NCBI GenBank assembly: GCA_002451795.1 | Contig: DKDJ01000011.1 | Location: 1-64,000, forward strand | Length of the DNA stretch: 64,000 nucleotides | Direction of reading: 5' to 3' | Source of the DNA: Bacteroidales bacterium UBA6851 | GTDB lineage: Bacteria > Bacteroidota > Bacteroidia > Bacteroidales > UBA932 | Shown here: positions 35,733 to 45,600 of the stretch, one piece after another | Layout: each line of letters starts with the position of its first letter | How positions within the stretch are numbered: the stretch's first letter is position 1 | Translations under genes and position numbers: made by a program | Notes under the pieces: model-generated | The model's database searches: none | What the model was told of the DNA's origin: nothing | The model's input: the letters and a program-made list of their open reading frames with translations, nothing else

Positions 35733-36845
35733 ATGACTCTCTCGGAGAATCTGTTTTTTGACCTTCTTAGGAGCGGCCTATGGGGAAAGACCCCGGAGAT
35801 GGGCGCTCTTGAGGTGTCAGACTCCGATTGGAAGAAGGTATATAAGCTCTCCATGGAGCAGACCGTAGCCGGACTAGTAACGGACGGTGCTGCCTTGTGC
35901 CCTTCGGGCTTTGTGCCGCGAGATATGTCCATGAGGCTAATGTCTCTTCTCGTGTCTGTGGAGAGGCGTAATGCTGTTGTAAACACTACACTTTCTCGTG
36001 TCGTATCTCTTTTTGATGAGGCTGGGATTCCAGTTATTCTAGTCAAAGGACAAGCTGTAGCTCAATGCTATATTCATCCCCAGGGAAGGATGCCAGGGGA
36101 TATTGATTTGATAGTACAGCCCGAGCAGTATGAGTCAGCCAAGACTGCACTGGCATCCATTTCAGAAAAACTTGAGAGCGAAGACTCGGACAAGATGCAC
36201 TTCGGGGCATTTATTGGTGATCTTGAAGTGGAACTTCACGGGACCGTACATACGAGTCTTGGCAATAAGGTGAATGATGTCCTTGATTATGCCCAAGCAG
36301 AGCTTTTCAGGAGTGGAGGATGCCGAGCGTGGGAATGTTGTGGCGTACAGGTGCGTGTGCCGTCGATTGATTTCGATGCGCTTTTTATTTTCGCGCACTT
36401 GCTCCAGCATTTTTATTGTGGAGGACTAGGCTTGAGGCAATTGTGCGATTGGGCAAGAGTTCTGCACACTCACTGTGGACGAATTGATGTTCCGCTTCTT
36501 GAGAGGAGGCTCTCTGATATGGGGCTTATGACTGAATGGAAGGCATTTGTCGCTTTTCTTGTAAAATATCTTGCGCTTCCTCCAGATGAAGCTCCTTTGT
36601 ATGAGCCGAGATATGAGGCTAAGGCTGATAGGCTGTGGGGATTTATGGAGAAAGTTGGTAACTTTGGCAAGAAACGTCAGCGTCGGGATAGGCGCAACGA
36701 TCCTTACCTCATCAGAAAAATGGAGTCGTTCTTTATCAATTCCGGGGACTTCTTTAGGCATGCGCGCATTTTCCCTCTTGACTCGATCAAGTTCTTTTGG
36801 AACTATTTTATAACTGGTACCAAAACTGTCATAAAAGGGGCATGA
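35733..36845 (+). CDS. NTP_transf_5-type nucleotidyltransferase family protein
   Basis: A 370-residue protein. The core is LVKGQAVAQCYIHPQGRMPGDIDLIV, with Lys105 and the Asp123-x-Asp125 pair typical of the uncharacterised nucleotidyltransferase family PF14907 (minimal NTase fold). The remaining sequence is helical, with a basic patch near 305-320 (KKRQRRDRRNDP). Members recur in gene sets with PqqD-like proteins, HPr-kinase-like proteins and ABC exporters, where they are suspected to modify a peptide or carrier. That role is inferred. It is the first gene of the coupled five-gene set, and its stop overlaps the next start (ATGA). Confidence 0.8.
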   Translation: MTLSENLFFDLLRSGLWGKTPEMGALEVSDSDWKKVYKLSMEQTVAGLVTDGAALCPSGFVPRDMSMRLMSLLVSVERRNAVVNTTLSRVVSLFDEAGIPVILVKGQAVAQCYIHPQGRMPGDIDLIVQPEQYESAKTALASISEKLESEDSDKMHFGAFIGDLEVELHGTVHTSLGNKVNDVLDYAQAELFRSGGCRAWECCGVQVRVPSIDFDALFIFAHLLQHFYCGGLGLRQLCDWARVLHTHCGRIDVPLLERRLSDMGLMTEWKAFVAFLVKYLALPPDEAPLYEPRYEAKADRLWGFMEKVGNFGKKRQRRDRRNDPYLIRKMESFFINSGDFFRHARIFPLDSIKFFWNYFITGTKTVIKGA

Positions 36846-37723
36846 TTATGGTGAATAGATTTTGCATTGCAGGGCACATTGTTGAACTGAAAGCTCCTGA
36901 AGAGTCTGTTGTCTGGGATGCGTGCTCAAAGTACGATCCTTTTAAGACTATCTCCTCTGTGGCTCCTGTCTGTTCTCTTGAGTTCGCTCCACTCTCTATC
37001 ATAGAGAAGGGAGAGATGGTATACGAAGTACGCGAAAAAGGCTATCCAAGGATGTCTTTCTACCGTAATGGAGGCGGGTGGATAGTAGAAATGGCCCCAG
37101 AGGCAGATTCTCCGATAGTGGCGGTGATGGAGGCCTCTATTGACTTTGTGAAAGCGCGCATGGAAATGATAGAGCATTCCCGGCATGCGCTTTCTTTTGC
37201 AATAGACAATGCGCTGATGCTTCTGTTTGCCATATCAACGGCAGCCCTAGACACACTGGAGATACATTCTTCTGTTACGCTTTGTGACGGAAAAGGTTAT
37301 GCCTTTCTTGGAAAGAGCGGAACAGGAAAGAGCACGCATAGCCGGCTTTGGAGAGAGTTTGTGCCCGGAAGCGAATTATTGAATGATGACAATCCTATCA
37401 TCAGAATAATCGATGGCGAAGTCTGGATTTTTGGCTCTCCATGGAGTGGGAAGACTCCGTGCTACAGGAATTTAGGTGCTCCGCTTGGCGCTGTGGTCCG
37501 TATCAGCCAGAGTCCTGACAACAAGATAAGGCGTTTGCCTTTAGTAGAAGCTTATGCTTCCATGTTCTCTTCCTGCTCGGCATTCCGAGCTGTTCCAGGC
37601 ACCGCCGATGGCATTCATGCCACACTCTCTAAACTCGTGTCTCTTGTCCCTATGTACGTCCTTGACTGTCGGCCGGATTCAGAGGCGGCCATATTGTGTC
37701 ATTCAACTGTTTGTGGACAATGA
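36842..37723 (+). CDS. HPr-kinase-like P-loop protein
   Basis: A 293-residue protein. The C-terminal half carries a Walker A FLGKSGTGKST (residues 156-165) followed at once by HSRLW. NDDNP (about 181-185) is the likely metal/phosphate site, and GSPWSGKTPCYRN follows. This layout is shared by HprK and phosphoenolpyruvate-carboxykinase-like kinases. Similar stand-alone kinases phosphorylate the C-terminal serine of some lasso peptides, which is the main reason to suspect a peptide substrate here. The N-terminal half is unassigned. It starts inside the upstream stop and ends overlapping the next gene. ATG at 36848 is an alternative start. Confidence 0.75.
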   Translation: MIMVNRFCIAGHIVELKAPEESVVWDACSKYDPFKTISSVAPVCSLEFAPLSIIEKGEMVYEVREKGYPRMSFYRNGGGWIVEMAPEADSPIVAVMEASIDFVKARMEMIEHSRHALSFAIDNALMLLFAISTAALDTLEIHSSVTLCDGKGYAFLGKSGTGKSTHSRLWREFVPGSELLNDDNPIIRIIDGEVWIFGSPWSGKTPCYRNLGAPLGAVVRISQSPDNKIRRLPLVEAYASMFSSCSAFRAVPGTADGIHATLSKLVSLVPMYVLDCRPDSEAAILCHSTVCGQ

Positions 37724-38145
37724 ACACGATTCAGCTGCCCAACGATATTCTTCTTTCCAAGGTTGAGGCTTTTCTTAACGAGGGGAAAGAGGTGGTGATA
37801 AGGGCTCGCGGAAATAGTATGCTCCCGTATATCCGTGATGGAAAGGATAGCGTGGTGCTGAAAAAATGTGATGAGGTCTCTGTAGGCGATATAGTGTTGG
37901 TGAGCCTTCCCGGAAGGTATGTCATGCATAGGATTATCTCGTCGGATGGGGATTCCTTGGTCATGATGGGTGATGGGAATATTCGTGGTACGGAGTCTTT
38001 CTGGCGTAAGGATGTGATAGGGAAAGTGATATGGATAGTGCGAGAGGACGGAAGGCATATAAAACCAGGAAAGGGAAGACTTTGGAGGAAACTTCTTCCA
38101 GTGCGACGTTATCTCCTTGGAATATATAGAAGAATCAACAGATAA
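37720..38145 (+). CDS. S24/S26-family peptidase, SipW-like and lacking membrane anchors
   Basis: A 141-residue protein. The nucleophile motif is RGNSMLPYIRDGD-like (Ser33), followed by VGDIVLV, then VMHRII with His70, and GDGN near 84-87. A His in the MHR position in place of Lys is typical of the SipW/archaeal/ER branch of signal peptidases. Unlike those, it has no membrane helix. Only a basic C-terminal stretch (RLWRKLLPVRRYLLGIYRR) could touch a membrane. It may therefore cut a leader in the cytosol or at the membrane face. That is inference. ATGA overlap with the kinase gene. Confidence 0.78.
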   Translation: MNTIQLPNDILLSKVEAFLNEGKEVVIRARGNSMLPYIRDGKDSVVLKKCDEVSVGDIVLVSLPGRYVMHRIISSDGDSLVMMGDGNIRGTESFWRKDVIGKVIWIVREDGRHIKPGKGRLWRKLLPVRRYLLGIYRRINR

Positions 38146-38154
38146 TACTTGAAT

Positions 38155-38424
38155 ATGAAGATTAAAGACGGTTTTGTGCTTCGCACGATTTGCGGTAATA
38201 CGGTGGTTGTAGGTGAGGGTTTGAGCCAGGTCAATTTCAGTAAGATCGTTTCTCTTAATCCCACAGCAGCCTATCTATGGGAGTCTGTGGTGGGGAAGGA
38301 CTTTACGGTTGAAGACATGACTGCCTTGCTCTTGGACGAATATGATGTGGCTCCAGAGGTGGCATCGAAAGATGCTGCAAGCCTTGCCAAGTCATGGACT
38401 GAGGCTGGATTGGTTGAACCATAG
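38155..38424 (+). CDS. PqqD-like peptide recognition protein
   Basis: An 89-residue protein with the PqqD/RRE layout: beta strands (KDGFVLRTICGNTVVVG), the SLNPTAAYLWESV helix motif near 33-45, then helices ending AKSWTEAGLVEP. PqqD domains bind the leader of a peptide precursor and present it to modifying enzymes. The ATG at 38155 is preferred over a TTG two codons earlier. The stop overlaps the GTG start of the ABC exporter. No PqqE-type or cyclase enzyme is nearby, so its client is unknown. Confidence 0.82.
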   Translation: MKIKDGFVLRTICGNTVVVGEGLSQVNFSKIVSLNPTAAYLWESVVGKDFTVEDMTALLLDEYDVAPEVASKDAASLAKSWTEAGLVEP

Positions 38425-40109
38425 TGAGAAGTCTGCGTTCTTGTATTAATGGGCTGTACAAATTGTCCGGTCCATCCAGAAAGTGGGTATGTTTATGCGT
38501 CCTGCTAGGGGTGGTGCGCATTGCTGCGTCCCTGTCTTTCGTGTGGGTGTGCAAGGAACTTGTGGACATTGTTACGGGGACATCTGCCACGTCTTTATCA
38601 TTGGGCATAACGCTGATGATTGCAATTATGGCTGTCCAGCTTGTCTGTGGGGTGTCATATTCATATTGTGAGAAATATGGACTATTAAGGGTACAGCTGA
38701 AACTCCGTGAGACTCTTTTCTCCCGAGTGATGTCAAGTGAGTGGTCAGGACGGGAGACGCTTAGCAGTGGGGATGCTGTAAATCGTCTTGAAGAAGACAT
38801 TAGGGTAATTTCAGAGTTGCTATGCGTGCATATTCCAGGTGTGGCTGTAACGGCAGTTCAACTCATGGCAGCGTCGGCATATCTTCTTATGATGGCTTCC
38901 GGTCTAGCTTGGGTGCTGATAGTGATTATGGTTGCGGCCGTGATAGGCTCAAGATTGTTCTTCTTGAAACTCAGGGAGTTGACTGCTGATATAAGGTCCT
39001 TGGACAGTGATATCCAGCAGTTGGTGCAGGAAAATCTCCAGAACCGGGTGGTGGCACTTACACTAGTGGGAACGGCGCGTGTGGTTGCTTCTCTTGGGGC
39101 TTTACAGGATAGATTGAGAGGGAGAACAGTAGCTCGGCTCAATTACAATGCTGTGGCTCGCGGATTTATGTCTCTTGGCTTCATGGGCGGATATGCAGCG
39201 GCATTTCTCTGGGGTATTCTTGGTATCAGAAGTGGTGCCGTGACTTTCGGTATGATGACAGCGTTTCTTCAGCTTGTGGGACAGGTGCAACGCCCTGTGG
39301 CGGATCTCTCGCGAGAATTGCCAGCCTTTATTCATGCGCTGACTTCCATAGAAAGACTTATGGAACTTGAGGAACTGCCACTTGAGGAAGATGCTGAAGA
39401 GTGGAGAGGAGACTCTGCGGTAGGGGTGAAGTTCGAAGATGTGGATTTTTCATACCCTAATGTGGCGTCGGGAGATAATCATACTGCATGCGCGAAGGTT
39501 CTGCACGGGTTCTCATTCGATTTCCGTCCGGGGTCTATGACAGTTATTGCTGGTCCTACGGGAGCGGGGAAGAGTACTATGGTGCGGATGATGCTCGGTC
39601 TTCTGCGACCGAATTCCGGCAAGGTAGTGATATATGACGAGAACGGTTCGCGCTTAGCCGGGAAGTGTACCAGAGGTAATTTTCGGTACGTTCCTCAAGG
39701 AAACTCTCTAATGAGTGGCACTATTCGTTCCAATCTTCTGCTTGCGTCTCCATCCGCTTCGGAGGAGATGATAAGGTGGGCATTACACACGGCTGTATCT
39801 GATTTTGTATATGACCTCCCAGATGGGTTGGATACTATCTGTGGAGAGTCTGGAAGTGGCTTAAGTGAGGGACAGTGCCAGAGGATAGCCATTGCAAGGG
39901 CACTATTGAGGCCAGGAGGAGTCCTGCTTCTGGATGAGGCTACGTCTTCTCTTGACCCTCAGACGGAAGCCGCGCTGATGGATAATCTCCGTGTCATGGT
40001 AAGGAATGCATCTGACTCTCCAGATGGAAGGTCTGGCGTGACTGTTATTTTTGTATCTCACCGTGAAGCGGTGATATCTGGAGCCGATAGAGTTCTAAGG
40101 TTTTCGTAA
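38424..40109 (+). CDS. ABC exporter, fused membrane and ATP-binding domains
   Basis: A 561-residue half-transporter starting at GTG. About six membrane helices occupy residues 15-310. The ATPase domain has Walker A GPTGAGKST at 377-385, signature LSEGQ at 480-484, Walker B VLLLDEATSSLD, and the switch His in FVSHREA. There is no N-terminal C39 peptidase domain, so any leader cleavage would need the separate S24/S26 peptidase. Type: MsbA/McjD-like exporter that works as a dimer. The last gene of the set, with no terminator visible before the GH3 promoter. Confidence 0.9.
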   Translation: MRSLRSCINGLYKLSGPSRKWVCLCVLLGVVRIAASLSFVWVCKELVDIVTGTSATSLSLGITLMIAIMAVQLVCGVSYSYCEKYGLLRVQLKLRETLFSRVMSSEWSGRETLSSGDAVNRLEEDIRVISELLCVHIPGVAVTAVQLMAASAYLLMMASGLAWVLIVIMVAAVIGSRLFFLKLRELTADIRSLDSDIQQLVQENLQNRVVALTLVGTARVVASLGALQDRLRGRTVARLNYNAVARGFMSLGFMGGYAAAFLWGILGIRSGAVTFGMMTAFLQLVGQVQRPVADLSRELPAFIHALTSIERLMELEELPLEEDAEEWRGDSAVGVKFEDVDFSYPNVASGDNHTACAKVLHGFSFDFRPGSMTVIAGPTGAGKSTMVRMMLGLLRPNSGKVVIYDENGSRLAGKCTRGNFRYVPQGNSLMSGTIRSNLLLASPSASEEMIRWALHTAVSDFVYDLPDGLDTICGESGSGLSEGQCQRIAIARALLRPGGVLLLDEATSSLDPQTEAALMDNLRVMVRNASDSPDGRSGVTVIFVSHREAVISGADRVLRFS

Positions 40110-40207
40110 AACGAAGAGGGGTGATATTGTCATGATGACAAACTGCCGATAATGGTGGATAAATGGAAAGTGTGTTCCGATTCTTCGCTCTAGACAGGAA
40201 ATATTAT

Positions 40208-40215
40208 TATATTTG
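40208..40215 (+). promoter_or_regulatory. -7 box of the GH3 gene
   Basis: TATATTTG lies 47 nt before the GH3 ATG, in the 153-bp gap after the ABC exporter. Nothing else recognisable is in the gap. Confidence 0.5.
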
Positions 40216-40262
40216 CTTATCCGCTAATACATTTATATACTAATTCCAAAACACTAATTACG

Positions 40263-42578
40263 ATGAGTAGAAGAAGGATTACAGCATGTGCAGCTATTGT
40301 GCTAATATGTACGGGACTCTCCTTGCCGGCGCAGGAGAAGATCCCTTATCTTGATCCTGACCGTCCGCGAGCGGAACGTGTTGAAGATCTTCTTTCAAGG
40401 CTTACGCTTCACGAGAAGCTCGGTCTTATGATGAATAGTTCGAAGGGGGTTCCGCGTCTAGGTATTCCTGACTATGACTGGTGGAATGAAGCTCTTCATG
40501 GAGTGGCTCGAGCCGGCCTTGCTACGGTGTATCCGCAGGCTATTGGTATGGCAGCTACCTTTGACCCTGAGACTCACCTTCAGACATTTACTTATGTCTC
40601 GGATGAAGCCAGGGCTAAGTATTATGATGCCATCCGGAAGAATGAGCATAAGAAATATTACGGACTCACTTTCTGGACGCCTAATATCAATATTTTCCGT
40701 GATCCGAGATGGGGACGCGGTCAGGAGACATACGGAGAAGACCCTTATCTTACATCCGTAATGGGCGCCGCTACTGTACGTGGCCTTCAAGGCGATGACC
40801 CACATTATTATAAGACACATGCTTGTGCCAAGCATTTTGCGGTACACAGCGGCCCGGAGTGGAATAGACACAGTTTTGATGTTACTGTATCGGCCCGTGA
40901 CCTGTGGGAGACATATCTGCCTGCGTTCAGGACTTTGGCCGTAGATGCTGGCGTAAGGGAGTTCATGGGAGCATATAACAGTTATGCGGGAGATCCGTGT
41001 TGTGCAAGCAATTTCCTTCTTAATGATGTACTTCGTGGGCGGTGGAAATATGATGGAATTGTGGTATCTGACTGCGGTGCAATAAATGATTTCTATATCA
41101 AGTCCCATCATGGTACTCACACTACTGCTGCCGACGCATCTGCCGATGCTGTGAAGAAAGGTACGGACATAGAATGTGGAAACTCGTATGTTGCTCTTAT
41201 TGAGGCTTATCAGGACGGACTCATTACTGAAGAAGATATAGATGTCTCCATTAGGAGAATACTGGGCGGATTTTTCGAACTTGGGGTTTTTGATCCTGCG
41301 TCAAGAGTCCCATGGAGTGGAATTCCTTATTCTAATGTTGACTGCCAGGAGCACAAGGACCACGCCCTCAAGGTGGCTCGGGAGTCTGTCGTACTTCTCA
41401 AGAACGACGGAGTCCTCCCAGCTGCGCCGTCCAAGGTGAAGCGCATTGCTGTAGTGGGACCAAATGCTGATGACGAGAAAATGATGCTCGGGAATTACAA
41501 TGGAATCCCTTCATCCGTGGTGACCATTCTTGATGGAATAAAGGCTGCATATCCTGACGCCCAGGTGAGCTATGAGCGTGGATGCGATCTGGTGGAAGGA
41601 TTTGTGTTCGTGGATCCGCGTGCAGTTAGAGGTCTTAATACGGAAGTTTTCGTAGGCCTGTCTGATGAGGAGGCCGCAGCCCTTAGGAAGAAGCAACAGG
41701 ATGAGATGGGTTCCATCAAGCCAATGTCTTCCGACAATTACACACCAGAGGCTCTTGAGGCTCTTGCCAAACGCTCTTCTCAAGCTGATATCATCTTCTT
41801 CGTAGGTGGTTTGTCTCCGTTTGTCGAGGGAGAGGAGATGAGGGTGCAGATAGATGGATTCCGTGGTGGAGACCGTGAGCGAATCGAGCTCCCAGAGGTG
41901 CAGGGAAAGGTGCTTAAGGCCCTTCATTCTACAGGAAAGCCTGTCGTGTTTATTCTTTGTTCTGGAAGTGCCGTGGCTCTTGAGGCCAATGAGAAGGACT
42001 ACGATGCCCTCGTGTGTGCATGGTATGGCGGACAGGCTGGGGGTACTGCTGTGGGAGATATTGTAAGTGGAAAAGTGTCTCCTTCCGGAAAACTCCCTGT
42101 GACATTCTATAAGTCTACATCACAACTTCCTGATTTCCAGAATTATGATATGGATGGCCGTACCTATAGGTATTTCAAGGGTGAGCCGCTTTATCCTTTC
42201 GGATATGGACTTGGATATGGTGATTTCCAATACGGAAAGGCAACCCTTTCCGAGAAGACTGTCAATTTAGGAAGCGATGTAACCATTACTATTCCTCTTT
42301 CGAATAAAGGAAGCATGATGGCTGATGAAGTGGTGCAGGTGTATGTGCGTAGGCTCGGTGATACTCAGGCTCCGTTAAAGTCTCTGAAGGGATTTCAAAG
42401 AGTGTCCGTTCCTGCCGGCGGTAGAACTTCTGTCAGTATCAAATTGACTCCTGCGTCATTCTCATATTATGACGAGAAGATTGATGACCTTGTACAGAAA
42501 TCCGGGCGTTATGAGATTCTCTATGGTTCTTCATCTGCAGAGAAAGATCTTAAGAAGGTGGTTTTGACTATCAAGTGA
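40263..42578 (+). CDS. Glycoside hydrolase family 3 (beta-xylosidase/beta-glucosidase type)
   Basis: A 771-residue exported enzyme with a signal peptide (about 1-23). The first domain has YDWWNEALHGVARAG, which in GH3 points toward beta-xylosidase-like members. It also has TFWTPNINIFRDPRWGRGQETYGEDP and KHFAVHSGPE, with the nucleophile Asp in GIVVSDCGAI. The second domain contains RESVVLLKNDGVLP and the later WYGGQAGGTAVGDI. A fibronectin-III-like C-terminal domain follows. It releases sugars from oligosaccharides in the periplasm. The insert that in many relatives is a PA14 domain is short here. It is followed by a bidirectional terminator. Confidence 0.9.
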   Translation: MSRRRITACAAIVLICTGLSLPAQEKIPYLDPDRPRAERVEDLLSRLTLHEKLGLMMNSSKGVPRLGIPDYDWWNEALHGVARAGLATVYPQAIGMAATFDPETHLQTFTYVSDEARAKYYDAIRKNEHKKYYGLTFWTPNINIFRDPRWGRGQETYGEDPYLTSVMGAATVRGLQGDDPHYYKTHACAKHFAVHSGPEWNRHSFDVTVSARDLWETYLPAFRTLAVDAGVREFMGAYNSYAGDPCCASNFLLNDVLRGRWKYDGIVVSDCGAINDFYIKSHHGTHTTAADASADAVKKGTDIECGNSYVALIEAYQDGLITEEDIDVSIRRILGGFFELGVFDPASRVPWSGIPYSNVDCQEHKDHALKVARESVVLLKNDGVLPAAPSKVKRIAVVGPNADDEKMMLGNYNGIPSSVVTILDGIKAAYPDAQVSYERGCDLVEGFVFVDPRAVRGLNTEVFVGLSDEEAAALRKKQQDEMGSIKPMSSDNYTPEALEALAKRSSQADIIFFVGGLSPFVEGEEMRVQIDGFRGGDRERIELPEVQGKVLKALHSTGKPVVFILCSGSAVALEANEKDYDALVCAWYGGQAGGTAVGDIVSGKVSPSGKLPVTFYKSTSQLPDFQNYDMDGRTYRYFKGEPLYPFGYGLGYGDFQYGKATLSEKTVNLGSDVTITIPLSNKGSMMADEVVQVYVRRLGDTQAPLKSLKGFQRVSVPAGGRTSVSIKLTPASFSYYDEKIDDLVQKSGRYEILYGSSSAEKDLKKVVLTIK

Positions 42579-42620
42579 GTATTCTCGGAAGACCGTTCTA
42601 TCTCTTCCCATAATAACAAG

Positions 42621-42658
42621 AAGGGTGACTATCAGTCCATTGACTTTTAGTCACCCTT
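42621..42658. terminator. Bidirectional terminator between GH3 and the tricorn homologue
   Basis: AAGGGTGACTA pairs perfectly with TAGTCACCCTT. T-rich sequence follows on the plus side, and a less regular T-containing stretch follows on the minus side. It separates two convergent genes. Confidence 0.8.
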
Positions 42659-42680
42659 TCTCTCTAAATTTCGGTAAATA

Positions 42681-45600
42681 TTAGTTCTTCACCGGAGCTG
42701 CAGGTGTAGGAGGAAGCGGCTTATAGTTCTTGAGTTCTGCTTTCAGCACTTCCACAGCCTTCTCCAGTTGGGCATCCTTGCCGCTGTAATCATCAAATGG
42801 ATTGATGTCAACTACGATGTCTGGATCTACTCCATGTCCTTCAATAATCCATTCGCCTTCAGTCGAGTAGGATGTGAAGAACGGAGTGCGCATATCCTGT
42901 CCATCCACGAAGTTCTTGGAGCCACTTATGCCAACGATGCCGCCCCATGAGCGAGTACCGATAAGTTTCCCGAGGCCAAGTTTACGGAATCCGTAAGGGA
43001 AAAGGTCACCATCGGAAGATGAATACTTATCAATAAGGCATACTTTTGGACCATAGAATGCCTCGTTAGGGACAGGTTCATTTGCTCCGTTGCGGTACAT
43101 GCTGATGCGGTAGACTTCTCTCTGTAGTCTCTCGAGAATCATTGGAGATACATTGCCACCTCCGTTCATTCGGTCATCTATGATAAGGGCTTTCTTGTCG
43201 AGCTGTTTGTAATACATCTTGGTGAACATATCTAGTCCCTCTGTGCTCATGTCCGGGATGTGAATGTACCCTATTTCTCCGTTGGAAAGCTTGTCTACTA
43301 TGTCCATATTGCGCTGAACCCACTCGTAGTATGCAAGTTGAGATTCATCTGCAATAGTCCTGACATATACGGTTCTCTCGTTCTTTCCAGATGCTGAAGA
43401 AGCCACCTTGAGTGCCACTACCTTTTCAGCGCGGCCGACCAACGCTTCACCTGGATCCTTCAGATCAGAAGCAGGGATTCCGTCTACTTCCGTGATATAG
43501 TCCCCGACTTTTACGTATACTCCTGGCTCTGTGAGAGGGGAGCGTAGGCTCTTGTCCCATGTGGCTCCACTGAATATCTTCTCGATCCTGAAAGCCCCGG
43601 TACGGCTGTCCTTGGAGTAGCGGGCGCCGAGAAGACCCGTAGCGATACGAGGAATTTCAGGCTTTTCGCCAGAGGTGATGTACGCATGTCCCACGTTCAG
43701 TTCTCCGAGCATTTCTCCGATAAGGTAGCTTAGGTCATCGCGATGGTTGACGTACGGAAGCATCTGCGCGTATTTTTCATACACGTGATTCCAGTCTGCG
43801 CCATGCATATTCTCCACATAGAATCCGTCGCGGGTAATACGCCAGCTCTCATCGAAAATCTGTTTCCATTCGGCCTTATGGTCAATAGTCATATATAGGT
43901 CATCATCAGGAACAGAAGGCCCTTTTCCCGGTGCGGAGCCGAAGTTGATAACCTTGAAATGCCCAGCGGTGCGTACGAGCACTTTCTTATAGTCTGGGGT
44001 GATGGCCATAAAGACAGGCATCGGGCTATCGTCTACCTGCATGGTCTTGAGGTTCAGCTTGCGCATTCCCTTCGATGATCTGAAGTAGACATTGTCGTCC
44101 ACCGCTACCACAGCACTCAAAGACCCTCTTTCAGAATTGAGAGGAAGCATGGTAATACGCATTGCCATATCCTTAGTGTCGACTTTCATCGCTTGCTTGT
44201 CCTCAGTCTTCTTTTCCTTAGTCTTCACTTCGCCTTCACTCTTTGGAGTGTATTCATCTGATTTTTGTGCCACTGGGTTAGGAGTATCTGCGGCAAGAGG
44301 AAGGATGAAGAGCCTGCTGCTCACGTTGTATGAGGCATTCCATTCTACCCTTGAGTAGTTGGACTGATATTCTGTAGCCGCACTGAAGAAAAGATACTTA
44401 CCATCGTTAGAGAACACGGGTGTGGAAGCATCATACCAGCGATCTGTAACCTGATAACTCTTGCGGGCCTTGAGGTCGTAGAGGAATACGGCGTTAGTCC
44501 TATTGTCAAGAGACGTGACGTAGGCTGCCCATGATGAGTCGTCGGAGACTGTAAAGCTCCGTATGCCGCTTACGCTCCCCTTTAATAGGAGTTCAAGACG
44601 TCCGCTGGCTGCATCAAGGCTATAGAGTTCTCTGGCATCAGTGGTAAAGTAGATAGTTTTGCTATCCGGGCTCCATACCAGGCCGCTTGGGTAACCGTTC
44701 TTGAAATCTGTAAGGCGGCGAGAGTTTTCGAAATTGTCTGATGGAGCTGTGTAGACCTGATATTCACCGTTCTTGTCAGAGAGCCATGCTATGGTGCGTC
44801 CGTCTGGACTCCATGACACTGACCTTTCATGCGATTCCGGTGACCGGGTTAGGTTGTATACGGGACCATTCTCTGCAGGGAGGGAGAAAATGTCACCTCT
44901 CATCTCGATGAGTATGCGGCTTCCATCTGGGGCAATGTCTGCAGAAGCTATGCTGCCAGTGATGCCGGTGCGGAATTCGGGCCTGCTATATATATCGTCT
45001 GAGGATAGGGTGATATTGACCTTCTGGGCCTTGCCTCCTTTTTTTACATCATATTTGTAGATGTATCCACCATTCTCGAATACTATGTAATCTTGTGAAT
45101 ATGAAGGGAATTTGCAGTCATATTCGGTGAAATCTGTGACCTTGCGCGTCTGCTTGGTGGAAGTATCATACACGAAAAGATTCATTGTCCTGTCGCGGTC
45201 GGAAAGATAGTATATTTCCTTGCCTATCCACATTGGGAAGATGTCCTGGGCATCGTTGTCTGTGATCTTTTCTATCTTGTTGGTACCTATCGTATTGACC
45301 CAGATATCATCTGCCTGCCCGCCGCGGTAATATTTCCATGTTCGGAACTCGCGGAACATCCTGTTCATTGCAAGTTTCTTTCCATCTGGAGAATAAGAGC
45401 AAAAGCCGCCTTCGCTGGCTGGGATGATTTCTGGAAGGCCACCCTCTGAGGATACTTTGCAGATGCGACCCCGAAGTCCGCTGAAGTTGTATTGCTTGCT
45501 GCGATAGATGATTTGTTTCCCGTCCAGAGTCCATCCCATCACAATATTATTTGGCCCCATACGTTCTCCCACCTGGTCGCGAGAGACGAGCGCTGAGTAT

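Noticed and set aside
40163..40243. A 26-codon ORF just after the ABC exporter, considered as the missing precursor peptide
   Set aside because: It spans the TATATTTG promoter box of the GH3 gene and has no leader-like or core-like features. It is more simply intergenic DNA.
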